A DNA stretch of 64,000 bases from Luzula sylvatica (taxonomy: Eukaryota; Streptophyta; Magnoliopsida; Poales; Juncaceae): positions 31,897,629 through 31,961,628 of the forward strand of contig OX326960.1 in the NCBI GenBank assembly GCA_946800325.1, in the 5' to 3' direction. Numbering within the stretch: the first letter of the stretch is position 1; each line of letters opens with the position of its first letter. Under the pieces are notes generated by a model. It made no database searches. It was not told where the DNA came from and saw only the letters and a list, made by a program, of their open reading frames with translations. Of this stretch, positions 24,327 to 36,890 are shown in pieces. The translations under genes and the position numbers were made by a program.

Positions 24327-24845
24327 ATAACCAATCAATCAATCCATTTATTTGTTTATTTCTTCAATTTAATCAAATAAGCTTTGGATTCTTGGTATTT
24401 TTATGATGTATATTTCAAATGATTGTGCAAATAAACTTGATTGTGTTTAAATTTGATATTTGTTCATTTTTTTGTGATGCTACTAATTTGGCAATTTCTC
24501 CTTCATTCTCTGTGACTATTGCTCAAGTTCAGAATCAAATTATATCAATAACCCCATAATAAAGTTTACACAGGACAAGTTTTAATAAACAATGTTACAA
24601 GCATAGAACTCAAAAAGAGCAAAAAAAAAAATGTATATGATTGATTTACATGATTTTTCCTAATTTTTTGAATCCTAAAAAACCTACCAATACAATAATA
24701 TGAAAATAACAGAAAAAAAAAATACAACAAAAGTTACTCCATAACCCTACAAACTGTACAAATTCATCAAATCATCACTACATGGATGATGGATATTAGT
24801 CTCTTTAATAATTATACTTTTACCGAATAATAATAAATAATAACA
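24327..24845. other. Convergent intergenic region, 3' ends of two genes
   Basis: The TVP15-like gene (+) and the kinase gene (-) converge here. The stretch is AT-rich and likely holds both 3' UTRs. No other feature seen. Confidence 0.6.
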
Positions 24846-27800
24846 TCAAAATGGGTTATGAATTTCTTTTGCGATCGGCCTAGGCAATACAACGGGGTGG
24901 CAATTTGCATTCCCACCCATCATACTTATACGACTCATATTATTATTATAATTACTCGTATTATTATTCGATACCATATAATTTTGCTGCGGCGAAATAT
25001 TATACGACATTATTTCCGGGTTTGCATATGGCCGTGTATACGAATTCGAGATATAATTCGAATGTTGCGGCGAAATATTGTACGATATTATTTCAGGGTT
25101 CGAGTGCAGCCTCGCGTGAGCTCCGTTCATATTCGTCTCGCTGTTCCAACAAAAATAATAATTAATATTCCTTTAATTAAATATATAAATTAATAATGGC
25201 TTACCACATCGATTGTTTGCCTTTATCACTCTTATTCGAAGGAGGCTGTTTCCTTTCCCTCGGACTCTCCTGAATTTTAAGCGCCGAAAAATGGGGTGAA
25301 TTCACGCTCGAGCTACTATTGGAGGAAGAATTGTACGGAATGGAATTGCGGATGAACGGATGTTCTAGAAGCACCGATGCGATAGGCCTCTTCGCCGGAT
25401 TTCTCTCCAAACATTTCTGCACGAAATCTTTTCCTTCTGACGATAACGCGTCAGGAATCGGCGGCGTCTTGTGCAACACTTTAAACATCGCTGCCGGCTA
25501 CACAAATATGATTAAGAGGGTAAATATGATATATTTATTTTTTAAAGGGTAAATATGATATTTATTTACGCCTTCGAGGCCGCTCCAAGGGGGTTTCCCC
25601 GTGAACATCTCGATAATCGTGCAGCCTAAGCTCCAAATATCAACGGCTAAATCGTATCCTGCGTTGTCTTTTACCAACGTCGCTTGAACGACCTGTGTTG
25701 AAATAAGGGTATATATGATATTTTTATGTTTTGTAGGGTTATGTATGCAATTATGACGTTCGTTACCTCTGGTGCCATCCAGTATGGGGTTCCCTTTAGC
25801 GATAGATTCGGTGCTGCTTCGCTCAACTAATAAAATTAAATAATTATTAGAAAAAAAAATATTTAATTTTATAAAGGTTTTAAATACGTACGCTTTTAGC
25901 CATGCCGAAATCGGCAAGTTTAACGACTCCTTTTGCGTCCACTAGCAAGTTCGCCCCTTTTATATCCCTACAATTTTTAATATAATAAATATAATTACTA
26001 CTATACCCTTACAAAACATGGAAATATCGTTTTTATACCTGTGCATGATTTTCTTGCTGTGTAAATAAGCGAGACCACCCAAAATATGCCTCGTGAAATT
26101 ACGAATAACCGATTCGGTCATGGCTCCGATGTTATCTCTGACGTATTTTGTTATCGAACCTGGATGCACGTACTCCAAATATATATAAAACCTATCTTCA
26201 GTCTGAAATATTCATAAATAATAAAGAAATAAGTTTATGTATTTATTTTTCAATATACAAATTAAATATAAATGTATATACAAGAGAGAATCTTACAATT
26301 TCACTTCCATAGTATTGCACGATGTTTTGATGCTGAAACTGACTTAGTACCCGAATCTCCTGCAAAAAGGCAAGAACAAATTTTACAAAACGAACTAACT
26401 AACCGACCGACTAACTAACTGACGAACAAACTAACTAACTAACCGACTAACTAACTGACGAACAAACTAACTAACTAACCGACTAACTAACTGACGAACA
26501 AACTAACTAACTAACCAACTAACTAACAAACTAACTAACTAACCGACTAACTAACTGACGAACAAACTAACTGACAATCTACCTAACTAACTGACGAACA
26601 AACTAACTAACTAACCGACTAACTGACTGACGAACAAACTAACTAACTAACCGACTAACTAACTGACGAACAAACTAACTAACTAACCAACTAACTAACA
26701 AACTAACTAACTAACCGACTAACTAACTGACAAACAAACTAACTGACAATCTAACTAACTAACTGACGAACAAACTAACTAACTAACCAACTAACTAACA
26801 AACTAACTAACTAACCGACTAACTAACTGACGAACAAATTAACTGACAATCTAACTAACTAACTGACGAACAAACTAACTAACTGACCGACTAACTAACT
26901 GACGAACAAACTAACTGACAATCTAACTAATTAACTGACGAACAAACTAACTGACAATCTAACAAATTAACTGACGAACAAACTAACTGACAATCTAACT
27001 AACTAACAAACAAACCTGTTGGAGTTGTTTTAAAGATTCGATGGATTTGGCATCCTCAGGAATAATATTGACCTCCTTCATTGCACACAAAGCTCCAGTA
27101 TTCAGATTAGTCGCCACGTAGACATTTCCAAAGGTACCGGAACCAATGAGCTTCCCTTTTTGCCACTGACCGGCCATTGACCCGTTGCCACCTGGCGGTC
27201 TCGGCAAAGGATGCACGTTTCCATTATTATTGCCCTCATTATTATTAAGTCTAGCGTTGTTATGCAATGGGGAAGGGGGACCGCTGGGGTTTCTGGACCG
27301 CAATTTGGGACTCCTCTCAGGGCTATTTTGGTAAGTATCGTTTGTTGACCAGGTTTGACTCTGGAGACCTCCAGTGAATTGGTTGAGATCTACATTGCTC
27401 AGTCTTCTCGGGCTTCGAACTGGAGATGTGAAGCCGCTGTTTGGGGCGGATTTGGCTGGGATGTTCAGACGAAAGTTGGACGGCTCGGATGAGTTTCGGT
27501 CGTGGAGCGGCTTTTTTCTGCGGTTTTGATAGGGGAAAAGATCGATTTTTTCTGGGCTTTTGCTTCGATTTGTCCCCCTACTGAAGAAATTTAAGAAGAA
27601 ATTGTTTCATTTAAAAGGATAATGTCCAATTATTATTTTTTCAAAAATTTCTATTTTTGGCGAATTTTAGGATAAAAAAAGGGGACAAGGATAAAATCAC
27701 TTACAAGGGTTTAGGCTCTGCAGAACTGGATGCCTCCAGTCCAATAGTCAAACCACCAGTCTCGTCCCCGTTTTCCCTCCTGAAGTTCTCGGTAGGAGAA

Positions 27801-28204
27801 GGCAGAGGGCAGCCTCCATTTGAATACCCAATATCCCTATTGGGCGAAGGCAACAAAGACGGATTTGCCGCTGGAACGGTCTCGTCGGGTACTGGGAGTG
27901 GTTGAGGCAAGAGAACAGGAGATGAAGACGGTCTAGGCGGTGCCTCGCCGGACTCGAGATTACTGGGAGACCTTGAAATCGTCGCCGGAGTAGAAGCGGG
28001 AGAGAAGTCAGAGAATCGGCGAACTTCAAGATCATCCAAATACCTGAGATTGCGCTGACGTCTCAACCGAGGCTGAGAAGAATTCAACTGCTCACTGCGC
28101 CTAGCAAAAGGATTACGGATTGTGCTGGTACTGCTCCGTTGAGGGGAGGAAGGAGAACTGGTAGCAGAATTAGAACTGGAAGTGTTTGATTTCCAGAAAC
28201 GCAT
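24846..28204 (-). CDS. MAP kinase kinase kinase, MAPKKK5-like (MEKK group)
   Basis: Nine exons on the minus strand: 28204-27705, 27580-27016, 26359-26297, 26202-26039, 25967-25892, 25826-25767, 25692-25570, 25497-25205 and 25140-24846, giving 712 aa with all phases consistent. Residues 1-~300 are Ser/Pro-rich with [12 protein letters not shown] and SPVRSPRR, as in plant MAPKKK5. The kinase domain (~306-576) has the glycine loop IGSGTFGNV (312-320), catalytic lysine in CAMKEV (K335), [10 protein letters not shown] (D432 catalytic), DFGMAK (450-455), GTPYWMAPE and DIWSLGC, so it looks active. The C-terminal tail contains a twice-repeated NPEI(I/M)SYNISPQ motif. Family members phosphorylate MAPKKs downstream of receptor-like cytoplasmic kinases in immunity; the role here is inferred. 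MRFWKS at 28204 is chosen over an in-frame ATG 45 bp upstream because it fits the family N-terminus. Confidence 0.93.
26385..27013. repeat. Tandem CTAA-derived minisatellite inside intron 2 of the kinase gene
   Basis: About 630 bp of CTAACTAA, CCGACTAA, CTGACGAACAAA and CTGACAAT blocks. The base unit is a tetranucleotide organised into longer units of roughly 36-40 bp, such as AACCGACTAACTAACTGACG. It fills most of the intron and begins within 10 bases of the exon-2 splice donor (GTTTGTTTGTTAG on the minus strand). Confidence 0.95.
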
Positions 28205-29354
28205 GGTGGTGAGTCGAGAGCGAGAAGGACATGGTAAGTAACGAAACACGTGGAGGGATAAGTAAAGGTGCAGACTTTCAAGGATTGTTGAGAAACCCTA
28301 AACCTAGATCGAGCATTCAGGCTGCAGAAGAAGAAGCAGGAGGAAGAAGGAAGAGACGACTCTCTCTCTCTCTCTTTCTCTCGCTAGCTGTTTTCTGAAT
28401 TTTGTATTGTATTGCTTATTTGTTTTTTGTTTTTTATTTAGCTTGGTGTGTTGGTTTGGTTTTTTTATATTATTTTATCTTTTCCACACGCGGATATAGA
28501 AACAAATTGGGTACGGTCGGTGTACGAACACCGCTTCGCTGACATGTTTGGTTCAGGAGTATTCCCGCCGTAGAATTGATGCTGGTGGCGCTGGTCGTTT
28601 GTTTTTGGTTCAACGTAAATCTTCTTATGCATATATTTATGAAGTGGGTTAATTATATTCTATAAAAAGACTCGTTTCATGGATTATTTCAGAGAGAATG
28701 TTTGGAGTATTTAGAGCAGATCCGTTTACTTAAGAGATGAGAGTGAAGACGGTAAGAATTGAAGGTCAACCTTTTCAATTAGGCGTATTTTTGAAATATC
28801 AAATATTTTTCAGTCAATGGATTTAATTTGTTATTGTTGAGAAAAAAGTTTGGGGAATATGTGATAAACAAATCCTAACTTTTTATTATGAATCTTTTAA
28901 ATAGTAGTTCTCCCTTTTTTTAGATATTTTACTGACTGCTGATGAGTTTTTTATTTACGCCAATATAATCGTACACTTTAATTTAAATAAAGGAGAATTT
29001 TTCAAAAGCTACCTAATTTTTTTTGGGATTTATCCAAAACTCGCTAACTTTTGGATTATTTGAAAAATTCCTTACATTGAGTTAAATTCCTTACATTGAG
29101 TTACATTGTTGTCTTTGACTTTTCATCAAAATTATATTTTGGGACCAAAATACCCTCGCATTTTATTTTATAATTGAATTTATTCGATAAACTAATAAAT
29201 ACATAATATTATACAATATAATATTCATACTATTATATTATGATATTTATTATGCTATTCTATAACTTATTATATGATTTTTTATATAAAATTATTTTAT
29301 GTACAAAATTGAAAATGTAATGTGAAATATTATTTATTTAATAAAACAATGTTT

Positions 29355-29356
<2 letters not shown>
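28205..29356. other. Upstream region of the kinase gene, then AT-rich intergenic DNA
   Basis: The first ~300 bp include a CT-rich tract (28360-28382) typical of a plant 5' leader. At about 28990-29165 there is another fragment of the pyrimidine-rich TIR family (GGAGAATTTTTCAAAAGCTA, then GACCAAAATACCCTCGC). No gene. Confidence 0.5.

Positions 29357-29405
<49 letters not shown>
29357..29405 (+). repeat. (TA)n(GA)n compound microsatellite
   Basis: TATATATATATA followed directly by about 17 GA units. Confidence 0.95.
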
Positions 29406-29407
<2 letters not shown>

Positions 29408-29408
<1 letters not shown>

Positions 29409-29570
29409 GACTAACATATTTAATTAAGTACAAAAAAATTGGTACTTAATGTTTTTCAACTATTGTATTTGAATTGAGATTTGTGCATTTAATGATGTGC
29501 ACAAAATTTCATGATCATCATGAAAAAACACAAATCTCGATGCAAATTCAATGATGTGCACAAAATTTCA
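29408..29570. mobile_element. Truncated relative of the 15451-15660 MITE
   Basis: Starts with GACTAACATATTTAATTAAG and shares TTGGTACTTAATGTTTTTC, CATGATCATCATGAAAAAAC and CACAAATCTCGATGC with the complete element. It lacks the matching right arm. It starts right after the GA microsatellite. Confidence 0.75.
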
Positions 29571-29585
29571 TAATCATAAGATCTA

Positions 29586-30115
29586 ATTTTCGCGTTAATG
29601 ATATACAATTTATATCTATGCGGAAGTTTAAGTAAATTAAATTATATAAAGATAATACCAAAACAAATAACACACGATACTTGTTTACGGAGTTCGGTAT
29701 TTGATTGTTTTGTAGATTTAACTCACTGTTTACTTGCTCAATCGACCAATTCGATTGTTTATAAGTAACTACGTCTCCGAAAATGTCTTACGTCTGTTCG
29801 ACTTTCTATTGAATTTTCGTATCAACGATTACAAGGTTTGATTAATTCAATTTACACGTTTCTATCGATTTATGACGGACTTTACAAGAATGAACTAGTC
29901 TATTACAATTCTACAATCGAACTTTACGTAATTGGTCACGCGAGTTGGAAATCGGTTATAGTGGAGATTGAAAAGATCTATCTTAGAACAAGGTTTGATT
30001 TGGAGGAATTAATCTCAAGTATATTTGACTAGTGTTTCTCTCTGAGATACAACAATTCGGAGGAAACATAAATTAATTAATTCAAATCGAAAAATAAATA
30101 AAAGTACGGCGATAT
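29586..30115. mobile_element. Possible LTR-retroelement remnant
   Basis: Contains a phrase often seen in plant LTRs (ACACACGATACTTGTTTACG, GAGTTCGGTAT). I could not define both ends or any coding part, so this is tentative. The 64-aa open frame at 29838-30032 has no recognisable domain. Confidence 0.25.
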
Positions 30116-30134
30116 TACAATTTTCAAAATTTTT

Positions 30135-30137
<3 letters not shown>

Positions 30138-30169
<32 letters not shown>
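30138..30169 (+). repeat. (AT)n microsatellite
   Basis: About 15 consecutive AT/TA units. Confidence 0.9.
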
Positions 30170-30171
<2 letters not shown>

Positions 30172-32664
30172 CGACAATACAAGTATTATTATAGAAATCC
30201 TAAAGCATCAGAAAGTTAATTCTAGAAATATTACGTGACTATCCTATATAGTTCTATATAAAAATATTATAGGTTGAAACATACATGTGTCGTAATGTTA
30301 AATTCGTGTCGTAATTGGAATCATTGTAAGCTTGGATTTGATGTCATGTCAAAGACTAGTATGTACGTACGGATCAATACAAGGGTCAACTAAAAAAATG
30401 CCACCTCATACGAGTTAGCATTGATTGAGCCGTGTTGACACTTTTGAACTTCAATAATTTTCAGCCAAATAATCCTCGCCTTATTAAAATTAGTCACTGT
30501 GTTAATCATATAAAAAAATTCAAAAACAAAAACCTGCATATAGCAAAAATAAAGTCCCTGAAATATTAAAAATCGAAGGCAATTCAGTGTTTGCTTTAAT
30601 GATGTGAGATACAGAATAAGATAAGTTGATGAAAGTTAGTTATATTTATGATTCTTATTTGTTTCATACATTATAATATGCCATTTGTCCAATATATTTT
30701 TCTAAAAAAAAATTGAGAAAAAAAACAAAACACCAGCTTTTGGGTCCCAAATTATGAAATAAACAATCACTTGACACGTCAGCCTGGTGTAAACAGAGAT
30801 AAACAAAGAAAATCTTTCATATGTGCCCTTTCAAAACCTTAAAATGTTATTCTAGCCCTCAAATATTAAATATCATTTATATCCTCCTCTTTTATCTATG
30901 CAATATATATAAATATGTGTATTAGAAATAGAGAGGCATAAATATAGTATTTCATATAATTATTTGTTGTTTCAAATTTTGATTAAAATCATTACAAGTG
31001 TCTTCAAAAGCGTCAATTATACATATAATATTGATCCAACTAATTAATCTTTATTGATATTGTCAAGCATTATGCGAAAATAATTGAAATAAAAATCTTT
31101 ATGATAGCACCATAGTATATAAAATAAGTGGCTTAAGAACACAACTAAACACCTAATTAATTATATCTCTCTCTTTGTAATGGTCAACCATATCCCCTTT
31201 ATCATGTGTCTTCATGTCAACAAATGAATAGTTTAAAGGGTTTAAATGTTTCAATGTTTCAATGAATGCATGATTTGCAATATCAAGAATATTAGAGACA
31301 CTAGTAATATATTAGAAACTAAAAAAAACAATTAAACATTTAAAAAAATGGTTGTTTTTTAAGGAAAATGAAGAATGGGTGTTTGAAACTTAGAACTATA
31401 TATAATTTTTAATATAAAGATGAAAAGATTTATTCATATCAAAATTGCGTAATGATTTCAATTTCTGGGATCTTAAACCTTATCTTTTCTGACCCATATG
31501 GGCCATATCTCAAAAGAAAAATTAACTTCGAGAAGACCACGAATGACCCTCATGGTTAAGGGGGGAGAATCAAGCATCATTTTCAACCCTAATAAGTCAA
31601 TAGAGTCGCACATTTCGTAACTAAATTGACACGTATAAACTTTATGCCTTTACGGACATGAAATAGTCTTGTATGAATTTAATGAGAAAGACCAATTTAG
31701 AAATATTCACATCTTGATTGCCATTTGGTTGGTTCATATGTTTCCCCCCTTATTTAGGAAAAGTAGGTGTTAATGTTATTTTGTTGTTTTATCATGCAAT
31801 ATTAGTCCCATTATTTTATTTTTTTGGGTCTATTATCATGCAATAAGTTGGTTTTCAAAATAGCATGAAAACATATATTCATCTAATTATCTTATCTTTG
31901 TCAAGTCCATGTATTCTTTTTATAGGCCCAAATTTCCAAATTTTAATGATCAAAACTTAAAAGCCCAATCTTAAGGTCCAAAACTACAAATAAGTATATT
32001 GTATAGTTTTATATTTTTGATATTTTCATGCTTGGTAATGGTCCTAATGGACATGTCATGAAAAACAAAAAAGATTATACATGAAATTATGCCTTACTTA
32101 TTTTGATACTCTTTATCTATAATTTCTTAACAAAATTTTATAAAAGTAAGATGCATTTGCATGTTAAAAACTACATAAAAGATAGGCACAAAGAGAGTTG
32201 AGATTTGTTAACCTAACTATTAAAAGAGATAAAAGCAAAGTCAATCAAGTAAAGCAAAGAGAATCTATGGCCATATTAGCTGGCTTCCAAATTCCAGCTC
32301 ATCAAAAAATTGAAAAGTTTTAAGACCAAAAAATATCAATACAAAAAGTTTCTCAAGTTAAACATGATATAATTTAATCATACAATATAGAGCATTCTAC
32401 AAAGCATAAAAGATTAGTTTATTTCAAAAGCTCTTTCAAAATTTAAAGTTAAATTTTCTATGGAGTTCTTATTTTGACATATAAATTATAAACTATAAAT
32501 ACCCCCCAAAAAAATATCGAACAAGGCGAAAAATGCATCTCTACCCAAAATTTACTCCATATTCTACCGAACAAAATTTACTCCTCGATTTGCTCTACAA
32601 TAAATTATTTCACCTCAAAATAAACCCAAAATTTATTTCGAATTCTCGAATTTTGTTTATTTAT
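30170..32664. other. Gene-free AT-rich stretch
   Basis: No coding region, RNA gene or complete element recognised. The last few hundred bases likely hold the 3' UTR of the HHO-like gene. Confidence 0.5.
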
Positions 32665-34307
32665 TTATTTCCAGTTGTAGCTTTCTGACCGCGCATCTTC
32701 TTCCTCGTTAGTAGAACCGGTTCCGTTCGAGAATTGGTGAGGATCTTGTGGGGACACGGATTGGGAGATAGTTAGCTGCGAAGACGCACCATTTTCACTA
32801 GACGCCCCCCTTAACGCACTCATTAATCCCATTGGACGGCTTCCACTTGCACTCGAATTCGCATTCGGTCCCCTTCTATTGTGCAATCTATACTTCTGAA
32901 AAAATAAAAATAAAAATGTTAAATTTAAAGTTTGAAAATGTAGTAAATAAGATTAATTATAGGGGGTTTTGTGAAATTATGGCTACCTGAAGATGGCTTT
33001 TGACTTCATCATTAGTAAGGCCATCAACTTTCATGAACTCTCTGATTTGTTTTGGAGTAGCCACTGAAAAATAAAACAATCATGAAATTAGATAAATCAA
33101 TCAATAATTGCAAAAATAAAATAAAATATCAATTACATGTAATTTGTGTTATTTATTAATGAACAAAATATATTCATGCATGATTAGATAATACTTAATA
33201 GTAATAATGATATTGAGATTGAGATTGACAACTACTATTCCCCACATATAATCAATAATAGATTTGAGCACATGGTTTTGATACCAAATTGCACAAAAAG
33301 ATTCCAACTTTCATGAATCTACTCTTAAATTATTTGCACAAACAACTAATCTACAATATTTTAGGGCAGAAAGAATCTTCAAAAATCTAACCTTGGGGCC
33401 CACCAAGTTTGCCGAGAGCAGCGACGAACTGCCTGTGAAGCTCCGGCGACCAGCACCGCCTTGCCTTCCTCTGTGCTCCGGTGCCGATGCTGACCGGAGA
33501 CAACATTTCGATTCCGGCATATCCTCCCACGTGTACCGTTGGTGGAGGAGGTACAAGTGCGAATTCAGGCAAACCGAGCGAGAGTTTATTGACTCTCTGT
33601 TCTCTATCCTCTTGTTGTTGCTTCTCCCTTTTCAAGCTCATTCCAAATTCGAATTGGCATGGAAATGTCGTGAATGCACCTTGTTGTGGTCTCTTTCTCC
33701 CTTTCTCTTCTCCCTGATTCAAAAAAAGCTACAAATTCAGAAAAAGTTTCGTCTTTCCACCTTTATGTGATAAAGCAGTTAAAATCGAATTAAATTAAAT
33801 TAAAGTACCTCTCGTGAGATCTTATCCTGGTCGGTGGTGTCTGAACTGGAGGAACCATGATCAACCCAAAGCTGAGCAGAGCTCATCCAGTTACTCTTAT
33901 TATCAAGAGATTTATCTTTTTGCTTCTCAGCCCCAGAATCTTCCACTACTACGCTTTTCACCGGTGGCATGAATTCGCTCAATTTCTCTCGTTTCCTTCT
34001 TTCTATCTCCTCCTTAATCCCATCCATCACTGAAAAAACGAAGACAATCAATCAAGCTTCAAATAATTCAAACTTTTTCACCAAGAAAAACGTAAAAAAA
34101 AAACGAAATCCAAAACAAACCAAACTCACCATCGGATAAAATCTGAACAGATATGGGCAGTTCACGCTTGAACATCTCAATCTTATCCTTCTCCCCATTC
34201 AAATCCTTCTCAATCTGTTCTAGCTTCTCATCTCCTTTATCCTTGATCAAACTCTTCAGGCTTTTCATTGCATAGGGCTTCAAATCCAAAACCTGAGCCA
34301 AACCCAT
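32665..34307 (-). CDS. HHO: GARP/G2-like transcription factor, HHO/NIGT1 family
   Basis: Five exons on the minus strand: 34307-34130, 34029-33809, 33713-33392, 33063-32987 and 32895-32665, giving 342 aa with matching phases. The N-terminal domain is charged and helical ([20 protein letters not shown], then [20 protein letters not shown]), as in HRS1/HHO proteins. An EAR-type LSLGL motif lies at residues 177-181. The GARP Myb-like domain is at ~217-276: [20 protein letters not shown], then [20 protein letters not shown] and [21 protein letters not shown]1 proteins are nuclear repressors of nitrate- and phosphate-starvation genes. The EAR motif supports repression here. The start at 34307 (MGLAQVLDL) is the first ATG of the conserved N-terminus; an upstream in-frame ATG gives an atypical hydrophobic extension. 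Confidence 0.92.
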
Positions 34308-35339
34308 CTCTTCTTTTCTTTCGCCTCTTTCACTCAAAAGGATTTCACAAAAGATGGATAGATAGAACGAGAGAGAAAGCACAGGGGTCAGTGGGTTTAT
34401 ATAGAGAGAAAAATAAACCGGTCAGGTGAACCGGGTTCGAGGGTTAAACCGGGATAAATACAGTAGAGGGGTAAAATGGGAAAATAAAAATAGGAAGAAA
34501 AGGACAAAATAGGGAGGAGGCAAGGGCGATTCGTCGCGTACGGGATCCGAAAGAGGTCTGGTCACCTACATGGTAAGATTACCTCTCTTTTTTATTCTGT
34601 AAGGGATACCTTCTGTGGTGCGGCGACTCGTGTTGCTTTTCAATTAAACCTGTCTTTTTGTTTTTGCATTTACGTCCTTGTAAAATAGTTATATTTTCTT
34701 TTCATGTTTTAATAGTTTTTAACTTTTTATACTTCTTTTTTATTTTTATCATGTTTAATCATTTTTATTGTATTATTTATTAGTGTTACAAAAAGGTTTT
34801 TTGGAGAAATATTTCTTTATGCGATTTTTAGATAAGAAAATTGAAATACGAGAGGCATGTATTTAAAATAAAATGTGTGTGACTGAGTTTATTTTGCATG
34901 TATTAATTCTTTTATCATGCGATTTATATGATATATTTAATGTATGACTCTTTTAGTTCATTTATTAAATTATTTAGTTATTTATCTATTTAAATTCAAT
35001 TGTATTATTTTACTATATATATCTTAACTGCATTGATATATTGAATTTCCCAAATTAAATTCGTTAAGGTCATAATTTATAGATTTTTCAGGTAATATTA
35101 TCCCATAAAATAAATTTTATAAGATTATTATTTGTTATACGTTCTTCGTAAAAATATTTATTTTTGAGGGGTATCAATGCAAAAGAGAATATTTCTTTCA
35201 TGCACTTGGATTTATCCTTGTTAATTGCGTCTCTCTCTGCTCGCCAAATCAAGATTCTTCTGAAAATTGTGTCATTTATTCACTATAAGTCTATAACACT
35301 TAAAAATTATATAATCAGGTATAACATATCATTTCTGAT
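34308..35339. other. Upstream region of the HHO-like gene and AT-rich intergenic DNA
   Basis: The 5' leader region contains TATATAGAG near 34400. No other gene or complete element seen. Confidence 0.5.
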
Positions 35340-36890
35340 TTCTTCAATAGTTTATATTTGTTTTACATATGATTACACAAATACATTACAGAAAATCACT
35401 AAAAGTTTGGCGTTTGTATAGTGCAGGTATTCTGTAATTTAAGTTAGGCTGAATTTCACAAGTTCAATGAAATATTAATCAATATAAGAAAGTAATTAAA
35501 AGATACAAATATTATGATAACAAGGTGGAATTGTTAAGTGTCCCCGTTTTTGTAATTTTTATGGAGATAATATATGTGGCAACATACATTATCCATATAA
35601 TATGTAAATTTAGAAATCATAACACAATTTTTTATATATATTATAGTGTAAACTTTTATGATTATATTATAGATGATTTGGAGAGAAAGTCAAAGGGTAA
35701 AAGTACATCAAATAAATACTTTTGTTTGTGCATGACTATGCCAGACTGGCGGTGGTCGCTGATTGGTGTTGTTGACTGTACTAAATATTAGTATTGTCCG
35801 TTACTTTTTCGTGGTTGTCAGTATGTACATTCAATGAATATGTCGGTGGAAAATGAATTAATCGTTGAAATACAAAGAAAAAATCATTTAACTTATTAAA
35901 TTCTATTAAATTACGACATAAATAATAATTAATATAAGCGAGATTCGAGAAGCTTCGAGTATTCTCCTGCATGCGTTGACTGCTATAGTTGCAGAGAATT
36001 TAATAAAATTTACTGTCAATTGACTGATATCAAATTTAATATATGTCATGTTGAACATAGACACTCATTCGTGATGTTTTTATTGACCGGTAGGACGGGG
36101 AGAGAGAAAATTTAATGTAATTTACTAATATTACATATCTACATCATTCTAATTTTTTACGTCAGTTTGACATTACACACTATTTATTGAAATCTTCGTT
36201 TATTGCAACATTCATTTGATATATTATAATTTTTACTATTAAAACCGGGGGAGATTTTTTTGAAGAGGGGAGGGGGAGATTTTGGAAGGAGAATTTAATA
36301 CAATTTACTTATTATGTATATATCCTTGTAAAATTACGTCAGCGTGACATTATATAATATTTATTGAAATTTTCATTTGTGGTGACATTTATTTTGAATA
36401 AATATTATCATTTTGATTGGTAAAACGATGGACAAAGGAGGAGAATTAATTGGATATATTGATATTAAATATCTATATCGTTGTAAATTTACGTCCGCTT
36501 GACATTATAATATTTATATTTTCATGTGTTGCGATATTTATTTGAAACATTATCATTTCATGTTCAAATTATGAACAATATTATCGTATTTTCTAATTTA
36601 GGAATAGTTATATTGTTATAAAATTATATTAACGTGTGTTCTTAGAATAATATATAATTTTTTTTAAGAATTAAAATGTTATCATTTCAGGTAATGACGA
36701 TAACTCGTATAAATAAATAAAAGACGAAAATTTACATTTTACCAAAAAAATAACGATGTATGCGCTCTACTATTCATATATCAGGAAATGCATTGTTGGG
36801 GGATGCTAATCAAATCTCAGAATCAATTAATTATCCATTCCTTTTCTGTATTTCCTTATTTCTACCCCTCATAAAATGAAACTGGAACCC
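35340..36890 (+). repeat. Copy A of a dispersed ~1.5-2 kb repeat family (R)
   Basis: Collinear with 53640-55625 over most of its length. Shared landmarks in order: ATTACAGAAAATCACTA, AATATTAATCAATATAAGAA, AGTGTCCCC, ACTAAATATTAGT, GCGAGATTCGAGAAGCTTCG, AGTATTCTCCTGCAT, repeated GAATTTAATA-ATTTACT blocks, TGACATTATATAATATTTAT and GCTAATCAAATCTCA. No transposase, reverse transcriptase or clear termini found. The short open frame at 35525-35791 is non-conserved filler. Confidence 0.8.

Noticed and set aside
24858..25193. Plus-strand frames of 111 and 86 aa
   Set aside because: Antisense shadows of the last MAPKKK exon.
28205..28249. Upstream in-frame ATG for the MAPKKK
   Set aside because: The extra 15 residues are not family-like. 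MRFWKS fits the expected N-terminus. Not fully excluded.
34308..34382. Upstream ATG giving a hydrophobic N-terminal extension of the HHO-like factor
   Set aside because: Nuclear GARP proteins start at the [13 protein letters not shown] block. The extension reads as 5' leader.
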